Of a DNA stretch of 9,341 bases, positions 8,288 to 9,341 are shown piece after piece. Location: positions 1-9,341 of the forward strand of contig DATECU010000276.1 of assembly GCA_035286745.1 (NCBI GenBank), given 5' to 3'. The DNA is from DATECU01 sp035286745. Lineage in GTDB: Bacteria > Acidobacteriota > Vicinamibacteria > Fen-336. The position numbers and the translations under genes were made by a program. The first letter of the stretch is position 1, and each line of letters opens with the position of its first letter. Under the pieces are notes generated by a model. It was not told the origin of the DNA. It worked only from the letters and a program-made list of their open reading frames with translations, and ran no database searches.

Positions 8288-9103
8288 CTAGCAGCCACTG
8301 GAACCATGGTCGTACATGATCCAGCAGTACCAGCTGTGGGGCTGGGGAGCGTCGGACAAGAGCGTCCCCGCCCGCAGCTTGGCGGTGTTGCGGACCCAGT
8401 CGCAGTGGCTCGAACCTTGCCCGAGGGTGAGGGTGATGGGGGAGTTGTCGCCGGTGAACCAGCCGGGCCGGTCCTCCATCTCTTCGATCCAGGCGTGGGC
8501 GTTGTCCAGGTCGTCCGTCTCCTCGAAGAAGTCGCGCGGCTGGTCGTCCTTGACCGGGGGAGAGTTGTGATAGCCGAAGCTCTGGCGGATCTGCTGGTCG
8601 AAGTGTCGGCTCAGGGAGTCGAGGTTGATGGTGCAGCTCGTCACGTACATGGCGTAGGCGGCGTCGTCTCCGGCCAGCGTGCCCAGGCGCGCCTGGGTGT
8701 CCAGGGTGACCAGGCACCGCCCGCTGCGCTGGAAGCCGAACTGCAAGAGCGCCCGGTTGCCGTGGCCCGCGTAGACGGCAAGCGTCTTGGTGTCGCCGTA
8801 GAGGTTGTCGAGGCCCGCCAGACCGGCCAGCGTCTGCTCGTAGAAGTCCTGAGGCCAGGCACTGGCGTTGGTGTAGCGGTTGCCGGTCCAGCCGGAGTCG
8901 TTCAGGCAGGTGCGAAGGCTGGAGGTGACGTCGTTGAGGTCGGCGTTGGAACAGCCGTTGCCTGTGAAGTCGGTGGACTCGTCGATGAAGTACCGTTTGC
9001 CGTCCGCCCCCGCGGGGCTTCCGGTGAGCAGCATGGCCCCGAGCAGGAGCGCCGCCCAGCGGGCCCTGGTAGCTGGACGGGTGCGGAAGTCTGCACAGCT
9101 CAT
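8288..9103 (-). CDS. Secreted cysteine-rich protein, possible caspase-like (clan CD) peptidase
   Basis: This 271-residue protein has an exported N-terminus (RARWAALLLGAMLLTG, cleavage near AGADG, about residue 34). The mature part begins with a strand and Asp (KRYFIDEST), then GNGCSNADLNDVT and GWTGNR. A hydrophobic strand ends in His-Gly (LAVYAGHGN, His114), and about 40 residues later a second strand ends in Cys (YAMYVTSC, Cys157). A strand-HG then strand-C order is the hallmark of caspases, gingipains and clostripains. It also recalls uncharacterised exported families such as DUF6345, but I cannot confirm membership. Further cysteines (51, 66, 130, 234, 260, 271) suggest disulfides and an extracytoplasmic site. 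ATG 9103 has AAAGGA five bases upstream (9114-9109). The propeptide-like gene follows after 28 bases. Coding status is firm; the peptidase role is a hypothesis, and a carbohydrate-binding or toxin-like role is not excluded. Confidence 0.8.
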   Translation of the reverse strand: MSCADFRTRPATRARWAALLLGAMLLTGSPAGADGKRYFIDESTDFTGNGCSNADLNDVTSSLRTCLNDSGWTGNRYTNASAWPQDFYEQTLAGLAGLDNLYGDTKTLAVYAGHGNRALLQFGFQRSGRCLVTLDTQARLGTLAGDDAAYAMYVTSCTINLDSLSRHFDQQIRQSFGYHNSPPVKDDQPRDFFEETDDLDNAHAWIEEMEDRPGWFTGDNSPITLTLGQGSSHCDWVRNTAKLRAGTLLSDAPQPHSWYCWIMYDHGSSGC

Positions 9104-9341
9104 GTGTGTCCTTTCTCATCCCAGGATCGGGATACGCGTGGCGCAGTACGCGAGCCCGGGTGGTCCTGGCCGCCGCCCGCCCGGGGCGCCGGCCTCACGG
9201 GACTCCCCCCGCTCCGTTTGTTGATGAGGGATTCGCCAGCATGGTGAGCTGGCGGGCCAGAGCGTTTCGGCCCGCAAGGCCCAACCTGGGTCGCCGGGGG
9301 CTCGGGGGACGGTGGCCGCCGCTTCATGCCGCGCCAAGATA
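9104..9341. other. Non-coding stretch upstream of the 9103-7255 operon, with two abutting hairpins
   Basis: I find no credible gene in these 238 bases; short minus-strand frames here are proline- and arginine-rich and look like GC artefacts. The region should contain the promoter and leader of the minus-strand operon, but I see no clear -35/-10 pair. Two perfect inverted repeats abut: CGCCAGC/GCTGGCG (9234-9240 with 9248-9254, seven-base loop) and GCGGGCC/GGCCCGC (9252-9258 with 9269-9275, ten-base loop). They share bases 9252-9254. They could be a leader structure, a repeat element, or the end of a gene beyond the window. No T-tract follows on either strand, and no known riboswitch was recognised. 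Confidence 0.45.

Noticed and set aside
7979..9247. Plus-strand open frame of 422 codons opposite the two-gene secreted module
   Set aside because: It is antisense to two genes with signal peptides and good ribosome binding sites; its translation shows no motif.
9100..9337. Two small minus-strand frames of 75 and 73 codons upstream of the caspase-like gene
   Set aside because: They are rich in Pro, Arg and Gly, overlap each other in different frames, and have no convincing ribosome binding site or domain.
9104..9341. Possible riboswitch or tRNA in the upstream region
   Set aside because: I compared it by eye with cobalamin, c-di-GMP and TPP riboswitch core motifs and with the tRNA T-loop; none fits.

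Overview
The window is visibly GC-rich (not counted), with strong third-position G/C bias and long spurious antisense frames. Its coding content suggests a high-GC Gram-negative-type bacterium that exports many proteins. Candidates are a Xanthomonadales-like gammaproteobacterium or an acidobacterium of the Thermoanaerobaculia kind, because the mix of secreted M1 peptidase, CSLREA-type beta-helix protein and a C-terminal IFRDGFE tail fits such genomes. No 16S rRNA or other taxonomic marker is present, so this placement is weak. No tRNA, rRNA, CRISPR array, insertion sequence or phage gene was found.

Layout from left to right: (1) a plus-strand secreted subtilisin-like protease of the proteinase K type (11-1678), with inhibitory propeptide, catalytic domain, polyproline linker and C-terminal beta-sandwich module, followed by a perfect hairpin. 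(2) A minus-strand group: a secreted M1 aminopeptidase (5651-3006), another perfect hairpin, glutamate racemase murI (2913-2089), and a 114-residue ORF (2095-1751) that overlaps the murI stop and looks like only the C-terminal end of an SGNH/GDSL hydrolase. (3) Divergent from the peptidase, a plus-strand secreted CSLREA/parallel beta-helix protein (5785-7185) ending in IFRDGFE. (4) A third perfect hairpin between convergent genes. (5) A minus-strand two-gene operon: a secreted, cysteine-rich protein with a caspase-like His-Gly/Cys arrangement (9103-8288), then a secreted protein resembling a peptidase propeptide (8259-7255). (6) A 238-base non-coding stretch upstream of that operon, with two abutting hairpins.

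Five of the seven genes carry an N-terminal export signal, and two or three of these are proven or possible peptidases. The general theme is extracytoplasmic proteolysis. Only murI is clearly cytoplasmic housekeeping (D-glutamate for peptidoglycan). The most interesting part is the rightmost operon, a possible undescribed secreted cysteine peptidase encoded beside a separate propeptide-like partner. Next is the headless SGNH-hydrolase tail fused by overlap to murI.
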